A stretch of DNA of 64,000 nucleotides, from NCBI GenBank assembly GCA_963676635.1, contig OY781105.1, positions 62,001 to 126,000 on the forward strand, written 5' to 3'. Shown in pieces: positions 26,359-35,928 of this stretch (positions are counted from its first letter, which is position 1; the number at the start of each line of letters is the position of its first letter). This DNA is from GCA-002708315 sp963676635. Its GTDB lineage: Bacteria; Bacteroidota; Bacteroidia; Bacteroidales; F082. The translations under genes and the position numbers were made by a program. The notes beneath the pieces are model-generated. The model was not told the origin of the DNA, made no database searches, and saw only the letters and a list, made by a program, of their open reading frames with translations.

Positions 26359-27201
26359 TTATGCTGCTGATTGATAAACATATTCAGGAGTGTTATCCTC
26401 CAAAGATGAATGATCTCTTCTGCAGTTATAATATTGTATAAATTCATCGCAGGCCTGGCGGAGCTGATCACCGGTGTTCAATTCCAACAAATACAGTTTC
26501 TCATACTTAATGGTGCGCCAGAACCTCTCTATGAATACATTGTCAATCGCCCTGCCCTTACCGTCCATAGATATCTTTACTGTTTCAAGACTTTTAATGT
26601 AATCTACATATTCATCTGAGGTAAATTGACTGCCCTGATCTGAGTTGATGATCTCTGGCTTTCCAAATCTTGTGACAGCTCTGCGTAGTGTTTCAACCAC
26701 CCACTCAGCTTCCATTGTATTTGATATACTCCAACTAACAATATAACGACTATATATGTCCATTACGGCTACTAAATACATAAATCCTTTATCCATAGGG
26801 ATATAACTTATGTCCAGTGCCCAAACTTGATTAGGTCGGTTAATAGTTAGATTCCTAAGCAAATAAGGATATTTATATTTCGCAGGATCAATTACAGTTG
26901 TCCGTGGCCGACAGTAAATTGTTTTCATTCGCATAATTTGCATCATCCTCCTTACGTGGCATCGTCCAACGGTAAACCCTTTCTTTCTATGCTCTTTGGT
27001 CATTCTGCGGGTTCCCCTTGTAGGATCTTCTAAATGCAACCTGTCAAGTTCCTGCATCATCATTAGGTCATTTTCGTTTGCCTTTGACGGTGTGTAATAT
27101 AAAGTACTGCGAGCCAATCCGAGTAACATACACTGATGAACTATACTCAAAGCACTGCCATCTCTGTCAACCATTGATCTTCTTTCTGATAATGGTTTCA
27201 T
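26359..27201 (-). CDS. IS3-family OrfB transposase (DDE)
   Basis: A 280-residue integrase-core transposase with an HTH_21 segment (TRGTRRMTKEHRKKG) and the DDE triad D130 (VWALDISYIP), D188 (NSDQGSQFTS) and E225 (DNVFIERFWRT). Length and motifs look complete, so the element may be active. It lies in the -1 frame relative to orfA. 165 bp of non-coding DNA with a long palindrome separate it from the IS end. Confidence 0.92.
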   Translation of the reverse strand: MKPLSERRSMVDRDGSALSIVHQCMLLGLARSTLYYTPSKANENDLMMMQELDRLHLEDPTRGTRRMTKEHRKKGFTVGRCHVRRMMQIMRMKTIYCRPRTTVIDPAKYKYPYLLRNLTINRPNQVWALDISYIPMDKGFMYLVAVMDIYSRYIVSWSISNTMEAEWVVETLRRAVTRFGKPEIINSDQGSQFTSDEYVDYIKSLETVKISMDGKGRAIDNVFIERFWRTIKYEKLYLLELNTGDQLRQACDEFIQYYNCRRDHSSLEDNTPEYVYQSAA

Positions 27202-27485
27202 AGAAGCTTTTTTTTTAACCAGTTATTTTCAACTGATATCTCTCCAATCTGATGGGTGAGCTCTTGCTTCTCCTGCTCCAGCTTCTTGATTTGCTCACCC
27301 TCTTTTGTGGATTTTTCAAATACCTTACCCGCATTGGATAAGAATGCCTTCTTCCACATTGTTATTTGAGATGGATGAACACCAAATTCATGTGATAATT
27401 CTGAGATAGTCTTTATCTCTTTGATTGCTTCAATGGCCACCTTGGCCTTAAATTCACTACTAAATGTCTTTCGTGTTGATTTCAT
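27198..27485 (-). CDS. IS3-family OrfA
   Basis: A 95-residue helix-turn-helix protein (FSSEFKAKVAIEAIKEIKTI, then HPSQITMWKKAFL) with a leucine-zipper-like coiled tail. It ends within an A-tract containing the -1 slippery heptamer A-AAA-AAG just before the stop, and overlaps orfB by 4 bp, so OrfAB fusion by programmed -1 frameshift is expected. Confidence 0.9.
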   Translation of the reverse strand: MKSTRKTFSSEFKAKVAIEAIKEIKTISELSHEFGVHPSQITMWKKAFLSNAGKVFEKSTKEGEQIKKLEQEKQELTHQIGEISVENNWLKKKLL

Positions 27486-27573
27486 ATGACAAAAAAAATT
27501 TAAAGTTATTAATTTTTCTGTCCAGTTTTTTTAGACCACCTCAGATAACGATGGATTTGCTATCTTTGACGGC

Positions 27574-29679
27574 ATGTCAATCGAAGCACAATCATATGAA
27601 TTAATCAAAAACCTTAGCATAGCTGAAGATATTGATAATAATCTTGTTATTCAAACGTTTACTGCTTATAACAGTACAACAGATGATCATTTATGTTCTG
27701 TTTTCGATGGCAATGGCGATAGGCTATACTCCAATGGCAGGATTAGCTCAATTGCCGATGCACAAAGCGTGATTATGAAAAATCCTGGCAACGATTACGA
27801 ATATTACCTTATTACAATAGGCCTTGATGGTAATCTGTATTATCATATTATTGATATGGATTTAGCTGCATCCAATGAAATTCTGGTAAACTCAATTTCA
27901 GCAAATAACATGCTGTATGAAGCGGAAGCACAATTAGGGTATTCTTTCGCTACCATTGAAAGGCATGGTATCGATCCTGTGTCGATACTGTATTTCACTA
28001 TGGCTGATTTATCAACATTAACACCAGCAACCGAGCTTTACGCGATACAGCTTACTGTAGATGGCTTTGGTGAACCGATATTGATAAGTGCTTTTGAAGG
28101 TGATTTTGATGCTGAGTGTGGCGAAATTCAGGTTTCACCTGATGGTAGTAAGTTGGGTGTAACAACGGTTGATAATAATACAATAATTAGAATTGTTGAT
28201 CTGGCAGATGATTATATGTCAACAACAAGTACTTCTGATGTTGATCTTGGCTTTGATGCAGGCGATAACCTGAGTTTCGATTTCTGCAGCAACCCTAAAT
28301 ATATGTATATTTCTGTTAGTTCAGGTAATCTCTACAAATATAACCTCGCCTCCGAAGTGTTATCTTTACTTGGGAACACTTACTATGGTTCGGTTAGGCG
28401 TGGTGCTGATGGTTATACTTATATTGCTCTTCCGGGAGTTGATTACGTGGTAAAAATATTATCAAATACAACATTTGATACTGATAGAATTGCAATAGCA
28501 GAGCAGGGATTAAGTACAGGTTTATTACCACCGCAACCATACAAAAAAATTGTTGAACCACGAGTGCGAAACAATATTCTTGCATCGAGGTATATAAACC
28601 AAAAGAGTTACGAGCTAAAAGACCACCTGGGTAATGTTAACTCGGTAGTAAGCGACCTTAAAACAGCAACGCTAACAACAGGTGGTGAACCCGAAAACTT
28701 TGGCGTAACACTAAAAACAATAACAAACTACTACCCGTTTGGCGCACCCTTAAGCGGCCGTACAGCCTTTGGCAACGATTATAGGTTCGGGTTCCAGGGA
28801 CAGGAGAAGGACGATGAGATTACTGGTGTGACAGGCAGTCACTTATCGTTTAAGTATAGAATACATGATGCACGCATTGGAAGATTTTTATCTGTCGACC
28901 CATTATTTAGGGAATACCCATGGAACAGTACTTATGCTTTTGCTGAAAATAGGGTAATTGATGGTATAGACTTAGAAGGTAGAGAATGGGATCAAGCTAC
29001 GGATGACCAAGGCAATACAAATGTTAGTGTTAATGTTAACTTTAGTTTTGACCTTGACGAAAGTCAATTGCCTGAAGGAACTACAATAGATGATTACAAA
29101 AATGCAATTAGTAATCAATTGAATAGTACATTACAAACTTCTTCTGGTGGAACATTCTCTGGTCAAGTTACTTTTAATGGTGGTACAGAAAATGGTCAGA
29201 TTATTCCTTCACTCAACATATCTGCAAATAAACCAGACCCGGATACTAAAATTATGATTGCAGGAATGACAATGTTCCAACATGCTGGCGTGAATATTTA
29301 CAATAAAGATGGGTCTATAAAAAGTCCTGAAGCTTTAGCGTTAGATGCCACACATGAATTACTTCATACAATACGTTTTGAACATCCATTTGAGAAAACA
29401 CAAGGGGCAGATACAAAGATGATTCATGACGGAGGAAATAATTACTTAACAACGCCAAATACTGACCCCAAAATAATGTACAATATCATGAACTACTCAT
29501 TGATTAATGTAGATGGGAAAAATGCAGGAAGTACACCATTAAATCTTTTAACTAAAGACCAGCTAAAACTAATGATAAATGAGATAAACTTGCAAAAACA
29601 GGGTTTTGGTACATATCGAGAAGATTATTATGATTACTGGTTAAATACACCTGGTGAAGATGTTCCAAAAAAGAAGTAA
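27574..29679 (+). CDS. Cassette F: Rhs fragment with propeller-like N-terminus, type 2 core, metzincin-like tip
   Basis: 701 residues from ATG 27574, but the frame is open back to the IS3 end at 27544 (DNDGFAIFDG), so the gene is 5'-truncated by the insertion. Residues 1-310 look like a beta-propeller region (DGNLYYHIIDM, VSPDGSKLGV, YGSVRRGADGYTYIALPG) absent from the other cassettes. At GLSTGLLPPQPYKK it joins the type 2 core with no palindrome at the joint. The tip has H594-E-L-L-H598-x5-H604 and a possible Met-turn (YNIMNYS), the zinc-site layout of metzincins with R in place of the usual G. A TonB-C-like lipoprotein gene follows after 4 bp. Confidence 0.8.
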   Translation: MSIEAQSYELIKNLSIAEDIDNNLVIQTFTAYNSTTDDHLCSVFDGNGDRLYSNGRISSIADAQSVIMKNPGNDYEYYLITIGLDGNLYYHIIDMDLAASNEILVNSISANNMLYEAEAQLGYSFATIERHGIDPVSILYFTMADLSTLTPATELYAIQLTVDGFGEPILISAFEGDFDAECGEIQVSPDGSKLGVTTVDNNTIIRIVDLADDYMSTTSTSDVDLGFDAGDNLSFDFCSNPKYMYISVSSGNLYKYNLASEVLSLLGNTYYGSVRRGADGYTYIALPGVDYVVKILSNTTFDTDRIAIAEQGLSTGLLPPQPYKKIVEPRVRNNILASRYINQKSYELKDHLGNVNSVVSDLKTATLTTGGEPENFGVTLKTITNYYPFGAPLSGRTAFGNDYRFGFQGQEKDDEITGVTGSHLSFKYRIHDARIGRFLSVDPLFREYPWNSTYAFAENRVIDGIDLEGREWDQATDDQGNTNVSVNVNFSFDLDESQLPEGTTIDDYKNAISNQLNSTLQTSSGGTFSGQVTFNGGTENGQIIPSLNISANKPDPDTKIMIAGMTMFQHAGVNIYNKDGSIKSPEALALDATHELLHTIRFEHPFEKTQGADTKMIHDGGNNYLTTPNTDPKIMYNIMNYSLINVDGKNAGSTPLNLLTKDQLKLMINEINLQKQGFGTYREDYYDYWLNTPGEDVPKKK

Positions 29680-29683
29680 AATA

Positions 29684-30100
29684 ATGCAGATAATAAATAT
29701 TTTAATATTGGCTCAACTATTATTTTCTTGCGGTGCAACTGGCAAAATTGGAGATGATAAGTGTAAAACAGAAGTCGATACATTGACAGGTCAAACCGTT
29801 TATACATATGTTGACGAAAGACCGGAATATCCAGGGGGAAATAGTGCTATCATTAAGTTTTTTGCTGAAAATTATAAGTACCCAAAACAAGAACAGTTTC
29901 AAGCAACATTCCAACTGGAATTTATTGTTAATGAACACGGGAAAATAGTTGCTCCCAGAATAAAAGGGAAACAGCAAGAACAATTAACAGAAGCAGAAAA
30001 AGAAGCAATAAGGATATTGGAAATAATGCCAGAATGGGAACCGGGTAAATGTAATAATAAGAAAGTTCCAGTGAAAGTCTTTTTCCCTTTGAAATTTTAG
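29684..30100 (+). CDS. Cassette F immunity candidate: TonB-C-like lipoprotein
   Basis: 138 residues from ATG 29684 (a frame extension to 29654 would run inside the toxin gene and is unlikely). Signal peptide and lipobox LLFSC. The mature part has RPEYPGGNSAIIKFF, FIVNEHGKIVAPRI, LTEAEKEAIRIL and W.PGKCNNKKVPVKVFFPLKF-type elements of a TonB C-terminal-like domain. Being periplasmic and adjacent to a peptidase tip, it is a plausible immunity protein, perhaps adapted from a TonB-like fold. A general cell-envelope role is the alternative. Confidence 0.6.
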   Translation: MQIINILILAQLLFSCGATGKIGDDKCKTEVDTLTGQTVYTYVDERPEYPGGNSAIIKFFAENYKYPKQEQFQATFQLEFIVNEHGKIVAPRIKGKQQEQLTEAEKEAIRILEIMPEWEPGKCNNKKVPVKVFFPLKF

Positions 30101-30120
30101 ACGAATTTAATAAAAGATAG

Positions 30121-30146
30121 AAGCCCAGGTTATTTTGGGCTTTTTT
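30121..30146. terminator. Convergent terminator, cassette F
   Basis: AAGCCCA / TGGGCTT stem with a short loop and a T6 tract; it serves the immunity gene and, on the other strand, the regulator. Confidence 0.75.
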
Positions 30147-30477
30147 ATTTTCCAGAAAATGCTTTTTTAGCTTTTACATTCTGTAAAATATTATCAAGCA
30201 CATAGAAAAGGTGGTCTTTATCTTCTTTTGGTAGTTTTTGAATCTCCTGAATTTTTTTAATAATACTGGTATCAAGTAATACTTCTGTACTACCTACAAG
30301 ATAATCTAAAGAGACATTAAGAGCTTCTGCCATCTTACGGGCAATTTCAACGGATGGAGTTCTTTCGTTACGTTCATATCTACCAATAATAGCCCCGGAA
30401 GTACCGATAATCTTACCTAACTTCTCTCTTGTGAAGCCCCCCACTGAGCGTAGTTTGTAACTACGCTCACCTATCAA
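30145..30477 (-). CDS. Chimeric XRE-type regulator with palindrome-coded N-terminus
   Basis: 110 residues from a TTG at 30477. The first 14 residues (MIGERSYKLRSVGG) are the translated palindrome; from FTREKLGKIIGTSG onward it is a Cro/C1 helix-turn-helix (IIGRYERNERTPSVEIARKM) with the family tail (DKDHLFYVLDNILQNVKAKKAF). Compared with the intact regulator at 23290, about 17-20 native N-terminal residues were replaced in frame. It keeps helix 2 and the recognition helix, so it might still fold. Whether it is translated is unknown, as the native start and promoter are lost. Confidence 0.6.
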   Translation of the reverse strand: MIGERSYKLRSVGGFTREKLGKIIGTSGAIIGRYERNERTPSVEIARKMAEALNVSLDYLVGSTEVLLDTSIIKKIQEIQKLPKEDKDHLFYVLDNILQNVKAKKAFSGK

Positions 30478-30981
30478 ATGAAAAAAAATATAACAATTTC
30501 TATGCAGAATTTTATTTAAAATATTTGGGTGTAGTTACACCTGTCTCCGCACAGGCGGATGAAACTACACCCGGGGAGGGGATATAAAAAACTAAATCCT
30601 AAAATCAATAAATCCTACAAATTGTAATTTAGACAGTGAGCAGTGAACAGTGAGCAGTGAACAGTAAGCAGTGATCAGTTAGCAGTGAACAGTAATCAGT
30701 AAGCAGAGCGTTTCTCTGTAGGAACTCAGGTGCCTCCATTCGCTTCCTCGTAAAGTCGCATTTTCGCCCTGTCACCTCTTCGCCCCGTCGCTATTTATTG
30801 TCTGAACAGGATTTAGGGATTTTAGGATTAACAGGATTATTTGTGGTGTAGGTGGTTGATGCTTAAGGTTTGTGGTTCTTTACATAGTCGCAAAGTAGCT
30901 TTTTCGCAAACAGCGCAAATCCCCCAACTCGTGTTATAACAGTAAAATAACACATCACATTCACAAAACATTAACAGGAAA
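30437..30981. repeat. Type 1 leader repeat, copy before cassette G
   Basis: Palindrome arms 30446-30455 and 30459-30468, second hairpin with CCGCACAGGCGG inside, heptad array 30635-30704, and the common end before the Rhs core. It differs from copies B and C by scattered substitutions (for example CGCCCTGTCACCTCTTCG inserted) and resembles copy H. No gene seen. Confidence 0.8.
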
Positions 30982-32550
30982 TTGTTATCTTTGACACGAA
31001 ATGGTAAACCAGATGCTGAAGTAATGGATAATCTAGTTTATAATTATGAGAATGAAGAGGGTGTTTTAATGAGTAATAAGCTGCTGTATATTGACGATGA
31101 CCCTGTTGTGAATCCTGATTATGATGATATTAGAGATCAAAGTGTAGGGAACTATGCATATGATGCAGTAGGTAATCTGACACAGGATGAAAGCGAGGAT
31201 ATTGCCAGTATAAGTTACAGTATGTCTAATAAGGTAGTTCAAATAAACCGTAACTCAACTAGCGAGAAGCAGAATATTAAATACAGCTATGATGCTATGG
31301 GTAACAGGGTAATGAAGAAAACATGGTATCCAAATGGCGGCACCCTTCCTGTTTATGAAAAAACATGGTATGTACGCGATGCACAGGGTAATATAATGGC
31401 AACATACACATGGGAAGGAAGCAACTCACCGGAGCTACAGCAACAATACATATACGGAAGTCAGCGTTTGGGATACGTCGATCGTGAAGGCCTCCCAATC
31501 CCGGAAAACATTATGCATGCCATAGGATTAAAGAAATATGAATTATCTAATCATTTAGGTAATGTGTTAGTCACCATTAGCGACCGTCCGGTAAGTGTCG
31601 TCGACGAATCAAATACCTTTATTGAAGGCTATACAGCTGAAATAGTATCTGCTGGTGATTATTATCCTGGCGGGTCTCTAATGCCTGGACGGAATTATTC
31701 ACCGGATAATTACAGGTTTGGATACCAAGGAAGCGAGAAAAGTGATGAAATTGCCGGAGTATCAGGGGCTCATATTACAACCTTCTTTAGGGAAAATGAC
31801 ACCAGAATATTAAGGTGGTGGAGTGTTGACCCAAAGGCAACGGCTTTTGAAAGTCCTTATATGAGTATGGGAGGGAATCCTATATGGCTTAATGATCCTT
31901 TAGGTGATTTAGCATGGAAAGCTGAGGTTGATGAAAATGGAAATACTGAGTATATCGCCGAAAAAGGAGATGATTTCGGTACTTTTATGGAACAATATAA
32001 TGTTACTTTTGAAGAAGCTTCTCAAATATTCCATTTGAATAATTTTAAAGTTTCATCATATGATGAACTCTCTCCAAATATTGAAGTTGGTGATAGAATT
32101 TGTGGAGTAGGTTATCTATCTTTAAATTTAAAAAAGGAAAATGGGGGTTGGTTTGAGCGGGATTACTGGAGTAAAAAAACACAACAAAGAGCTATTGATC
32201 ATATAGATTATACAATTAAGTATGCTAAAGCGAATAATGTTAATGGGATACCAATTAATAAAGTGTTTAATTACGACAAAGAAGATGTTGCAGGGTTTTG
32301 GGGTGGTACTGGAGTATCATTCCTCGGCACATTGAATAATGTACCTGTTCATATGAATCTTAGTCTTGTGGAAACAGGAATAATGTCACCATATGTTGGA
32401 TATTCTGATGATAGAGATGGTAATGCATTTGGTAAGTCAGAAAGAACTACGTTCTTTGAATATAGAAGTACATATGGAGATCTTCCTGTGTTAAGGTTAA
32501 CAACAAAATCTGAATTTGGAGATATTTTAAGTAAATATTTATATGAATGA
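30982..32550 (+). CDS. Cassette G: orphan Rhs 3' end, type 1 core, unrecognised tip
   Basis: 522 residues from TTG (first ATG at 31024). Full type 1 core to RILRWWSVDPKATAFESPY and GGNPIWLNDPLGDLAWK. The tip (about 215 residues) has a MEQYNVTFEEASQIF segment that may be a LysM-like or pre-toxin motif, then YWSKKTQQRAIDHIDYTIKYA, GVSFLGTLNNVPVHMNLSLVE and EYRSTYGDLPVLRL. I recognise no family or active site. It overlaps the immunity gene by 4 bp (ATGA). Confidence 0.75.
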   Translation: MLSLTRNGKPDAEVMDNLVYNYENEEGVLMSNKLLYIDDDPVVNPDYDDIRDQSVGNYAYDAVGNLTQDESEDIASISYSMSNKVVQINRNSTSEKQNIKYSYDAMGNRVMKKTWYPNGGTLPVYEKTWYVRDAQGNIMATYTWEGSNSPELQQQYIYGSQRLGYVDREGLPIPENIMHAIGLKKYELSNHLGNVLVTISDRPVSVVDESNTFIEGYTAEIVSAGDYYPGGSLMPGRNYSPDNYRFGYQGSEKSDEIAGVSGAHITTFFRENDTRILRWWSVDPKATAFESPYMSMGGNPIWLNDPLGDLAWKAEVDENGNTEYIAEKGDDFGTFMEQYNVTFEEASQIFHLNNFKVSSYDELSPNIEVGDRICGVGYLSLNLKKENGGWFERDYWSKKTQQRAIDHIDYTIKYAKANNVNGIPINKVFNYDKEDVAGFWGGTGVSFLGTLNNVPVHMNLSLVETGIMSPYVGYSDDRDGNAFGKSERTTFFEYRSTYGDLPVLRLTTKSEFGDILSKYLYE

Positions 32551-33167
32551 AAAATTTACTAATAGTTACTACATATTGCATAGTGTTGTTTTCGTGTGTA
32601 GATAATGTTGATTGTAAAAAATATATCGATGAAGATTATTACAAAGAAAACAAATTTCAAAAGATAGAAAGTGAAAGTATCGATATTTTGGGCTGTGGGT
32701 TAATTATATCATATAATACAGCACTAAATGTTTTTGGGGAAGAATATGAAATTAAAGAAGATACACTCATTAGTGGGAGAATAACAAATTACCATTTTAT
32801 TTATTACGACAATCTGATTTGTTATACTAGATATAATGATGAATCGTATTTAAAGTTATCTTATGTTCAACTTCTTAATGATATGTTGATAATCAATTTT
32901 GATGGTTTAAAACTTAAAAGTTCAACTAAGTTAGATTTGTTAAAAAAGATGTATGTCGAATCATATTGTAACTGTATTTATTTTGAACAGATAAATAAAT
33001 ATGATTTGTATTTTAGAGGTAATATAGATGATGAACTGATTTCATTAATATTTATTAATAATAAGCTTGCCGATTTGGAAGTGCGTTGGTCTACAGAAAA
33101 TACAAATGATTCCATAATTTCGGAGGGCAATAGTTTCTTTGAAATGACGATTCCTCAAGCTAATTAA
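32547..33167 (+). CDS. Cassette G immunity lipoprotein (putative)
   Basis: A 206-residue protein with signal peptide and lipobox (IVLFSC, C17) and an otherwise unrecognised, acidic body. ATGA overlap with the toxin gene implies translational coupling. The periplasmic location suggests that the G tip acts in the envelope. No regulator or terminator follows: the next leader starts only 23 bp after the stop. Confidence 0.6.
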   Translation: MKNLLIVTTYCIVLFSCVDNVDCKKYIDEDYYKENKFQKIESESIDILGCGLIISYNTALNVFGEEYEIKEDTLISGRITNYHFIYYDNLICYTRYNDESYLKLSYVQLLNDMLIINFDGLKLKSSTKLDLLKKMYVESYCNCIYFEQINKYDLYFRGNIDDELISLIFINNKLADLEVRWSTENTNDSIISEGNSFFEMTIPQAN

Positions 33168-33189
33168 TAGATTTCAATATTACAATCTA

Positions 33190-33716
33190 CCCCCACTGAA
33201 CGTAGTTTCATCCTTAGGCAGACACGTGTAACTACGCTCGCCTATCACATGAAAAAAATATAACAATTACTATACAGAATTTAATTTAAAATATTTGGGT
33301 GTAGTTACACCTGTCTCCGCACAGGCGGATGAAACTACACCCGGGGAAGGGATATAAAAATCTAAATCCTAAAATCAATAAATCCTACAAATTGTAATTC
33401 AGACAGTAAGCAGTGATCAGTGATCAGTAATCAGTTAGCAGAGCGTTTTTCTATAGGAACTCAGGTGCCTCCAGTCGCTTCCTCGCAAAGTCGCATTTTC
33501 GCCCTGTCACCTCTTCGCCCCGTCGCTATTTATTGTCTGAACAGGATTTAAGGATTTTAGGATTGACAGGATTATTTGTGGTGTAGGTGGTTGATGCTTA
33601 AGGTTTGTGGTTCTTTACATAGTCGCAAAGTAGCTTTTTCGCAAACAGCGCAAATCCCCCAACTCGTGTTATAACAGTAAAATAACACATCACATTCACA
33701 AAACATTAACAGGAAA
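33190..33716. repeat. Type 1 leader repeat, copy before cassette H
   Basis: Starts CCCCCACTGAACGTAGTT. The palindrome loop is expanded to 22 nt (33208-33229, with TCATCC and ACACGTGT). The rest matches the other copies but the heptad array is shorter (33402-33440). No gene seen. Confidence 0.8.
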
Positions 33717-35230
33717 TTGTTATCTTTGACACGAAATGGTAAACCAGATGCTGAAGTAATGGATAATCTAGTTTATAATTATGAGAATGAAGAGGGTGTT
33801 TTAATGAGTAATAAGCTGCTGTATATTGACGATGACCCTGTTGTGAATCCTGATTATGATGATATTAGAGATCAAAGTGTAGGGAACTATGCATATGATG
33901 CAGTAGGTAATCTGACACAGGATGAAAGCGAGGATATTGCCAGTATAAGTTACAGTATGTCTAATAAGGTAGTTCAAATAAACCGTAACTCAACCAGCGA
34001 GAAGCAGAATATTAAATACAGCTATGATGCTATGGGTAACAGAGTAATGAAAAAACATGGTATCCAAATGGCGGCACCCTTCCTGTTTATGAAAAAACAT
34101 GGTACGTACGCGATGCACAGGGTAATATAATGGCAACATACACTTGGGAGGGAAGCAACTCACCGGAACTACAGCAACAATACATATACGGAAGTCAGCG
34201 TTTGGGATATGTCGATCGTGAAGGCCTCTCAACCCCGCAAAACATTATGCATGCCATAGGATTAAAGAAATATGAATTATCTAATCATTTAGGTAATGTG
34301 TTAGTCACCATTAGCGACCGTCCGGTAAGTGTCGTCGACGAATCAAATACATTTATTGAAGGCTATACAGCTGAAATAGTATCTACTGGTGATTATTATC
34401 CTGGCGGGTCGCTAATGCCTGGACGGAATTATTCACCGGATAATTACAGGTTTGGATACCAGGGAAGCGAAAAAGACGATGAAATTGCCGGAGTATCCGG
34501 GGCACATATTACTACTTTCTTCAGGGAAAATGATACTAGGATTTTAAGGTGGTGGAGTGTTGATCCAAAAACAAATTTAACACCTTGGGAGAGTCCTTAT
34601 ATGTCAATGGGTGGAAATCCTATTTGGTTTAATGACCCCAAAGGTGACTTAAGAGATTGGTGGAAGAATAATAGCACAGGAGAAGCAGAAAAAATTGATC
34701 ATAGAAAACTTTGGCATAAAAATGAAATGGCAAAAAAAGGCTATTCATATCTAGGAGAATATCAAACAGATTTGTTTGGAGCACTTGATGAGCCGGTCTA
34801 TTTTAATACTATTGAAATATTTAATGCAGATCAAGATTTGTGGATTGCTGGTCACAATCTAGGAGGAAGATATGGAAGCATGGGTGGAGGAGAACATGGG
34901 TTGAAACAAGCGTCTGAATTTATGAATGATTTTGGGACAGCCTTATTATTAACGCCAGCTGCACTGATTGGAGAAGGCTTTATTATTATGTCAGTGTTAA
35001 TTGATACAGGTTTAGATTATAAAAATAAATCGATAACTGAAGCTACAGAAAATTTATTAATAAGAGGAGCTACAATTGGAATAGGGAAGGCTATAGGAGG
35101 TCAAACAGAAAAGCATATAAAGAATACATTTGGAAAGAGGGTAATTGATGCAGGAGTTAGTAAGAGTTTAGATGATGTTAAGGACAAAGCAATTGAAAAA
35201 ACTGAGGAAATAAATGAAAAAGATGAATGA
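33717..35230 (+). pseudogene. Cassette H: orphan Rhs 3' end, type 1 core, frameshifted; same tip as C
   Basis: The core reads normally to GNRVMKK and then loses one A in an A-tract (six As at 34050-34055, where cassette A has seven), so the first frame ends at 34130. The original frame continues from about 34056 and is open to 35230. After the joint the sequence is the type 1 core followed by the cassette C tip; from 34457 it is almost identical to 17781 onward. The immunity gene overlaps its end as in C. A sequencing error cannot be excluded without reads. Confidence 0.8.
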
Positions 35231-35441
35231 TAAATTCATGACATATTTAGCTGAACTCCTTCATCTTATGGTTCAGAGCTATTGGGGGGCATTATTCTTT
35301 TTGTTTGCAGGTGTTCTTTTGCTTAGATATTCGATAAAGAAACCAACATCGATTTTCAATTTGAGAGGCTGGGTTGGAGGAATAGCATTAATAGCAGGAG
35401 GTTTACTAATAATTATTTTCAAATTAATTGGAAAAATATAA
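35214..35441 (+). CDS. Cassette H immunity protein, two-TM (copy of C)
   Basis: Identical 75-residue protein to that at 18538, with two membrane helices, overlapping the tip gene by 17 bp. Because the toxin gene is frameshifted, this copy may be a free extra immunity gene. Confidence 0.7.
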   Translation: MKKMNDKFMTYLAELLHLMVQSYWGALFFLFAGVLLLRYSIKKPTSIFNLRGWVGGIALIAGGLLIIIFKLIGKI

Positions 35442-35507
35442 TATTTGGTGCTATAAGAACTTTTATGTTTTTTGAACCCACTGACGGTTATACTGTAATT
35501 GCAAACC

Positions 35508-35537
35508 AAAAGCCTCACTCTACTGTGGGGCTTTTTT
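35508..35537. terminator. Convergent terminator, cassette H
   Basis: AAAAGCCTCA / TGTGGGGCTTTTTT, same site as 18832 but with the perfect GGGGC arm. Confidence 0.7.
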
Positions 35538-35812
35538 CACTCCACATCCTTCAACTCCCCTGCCAGCGTATCCTTAAGTTTTTTCTTACCCAGGAATGCA
35601 TCCAGCATTTTATATATGGTAGCTTTTTCTTCTTCGGCCAGGCTTTCAATCATGTTTATTTTTTCCATAATGGTCTTTTCCAGGGAATGAATTTCTTTAG
35701 GTTCTTCAGAAGTGGCAAAAAGTTCAGATAAAGAAATCTCCATAGCTTTTGCAATCCGGTCAGCAGTAGAAACAGAAGGGTCGGTTTTGCCGTTCTCAAT
35801 GCGTGAATACTA
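35537..35812 (-). pseudogene. Truncated XRE-type regulator after cassette H
   Basis: Copy of the remnant at 18861, with the same TAG (complement of 35810-35812) before YSRIEN and the same replacement of the 5' half by the type 2 leader. The shared lesion shows that the duplication came after the truncation. Confidence 0.75.
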
Positions 35813-35928
35813 GGCCCCCACACAAAGCGTAGTATATAACTCTCCTTTGCCAAAAAATCAAGTTAATCCACAATGGTAGTTATTCAATAATATATTATCT
35901 TTACATTGCATAAGGACGTAAGCTGAGA
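35813..35928. repeat. Type 2 leader repeat, copy before cassette I
   Basis: Same as 19139 up to CTGAGAA; after this point the two copies diverge. TATTATCTTTACATTG is the best promoter-like stretch. Confidence 0.7.

Larger units (their letters stand above)
26194..27543 (-). mobile_element. IS3-family insertion sequence, about 1.35 kb
   Basis: Terminal inverted repeats start TGAGATGGTCTA (26194) and, on the other strand, TGAGGTGGTCTA (complement of 27532-27543), with further matches (ACTAGACAGA / ACTGGACAGA). It contains overlapping orfA and orfB. The bases outside the two ends (GTTGTA and GATAACG) do not form a target-site duplication, so the flanks are probably not the original pair. Confidence 0.85.

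Noticed and set aside
11914..33728. TATCTTTG / TAACTTTG at the start of type 1 Rhs cores (11914, 14546, 17044, 30986, 33721) as -7 promoter elements
   Set aside because: They fit TAnnTTTG but lie inside the Rhs coding sequence (L-T-R-N-G) and have no -33 partner; a similar match at 27561 is plainly within an open frame. They might act as promoters for the fragments, but I cannot support it.
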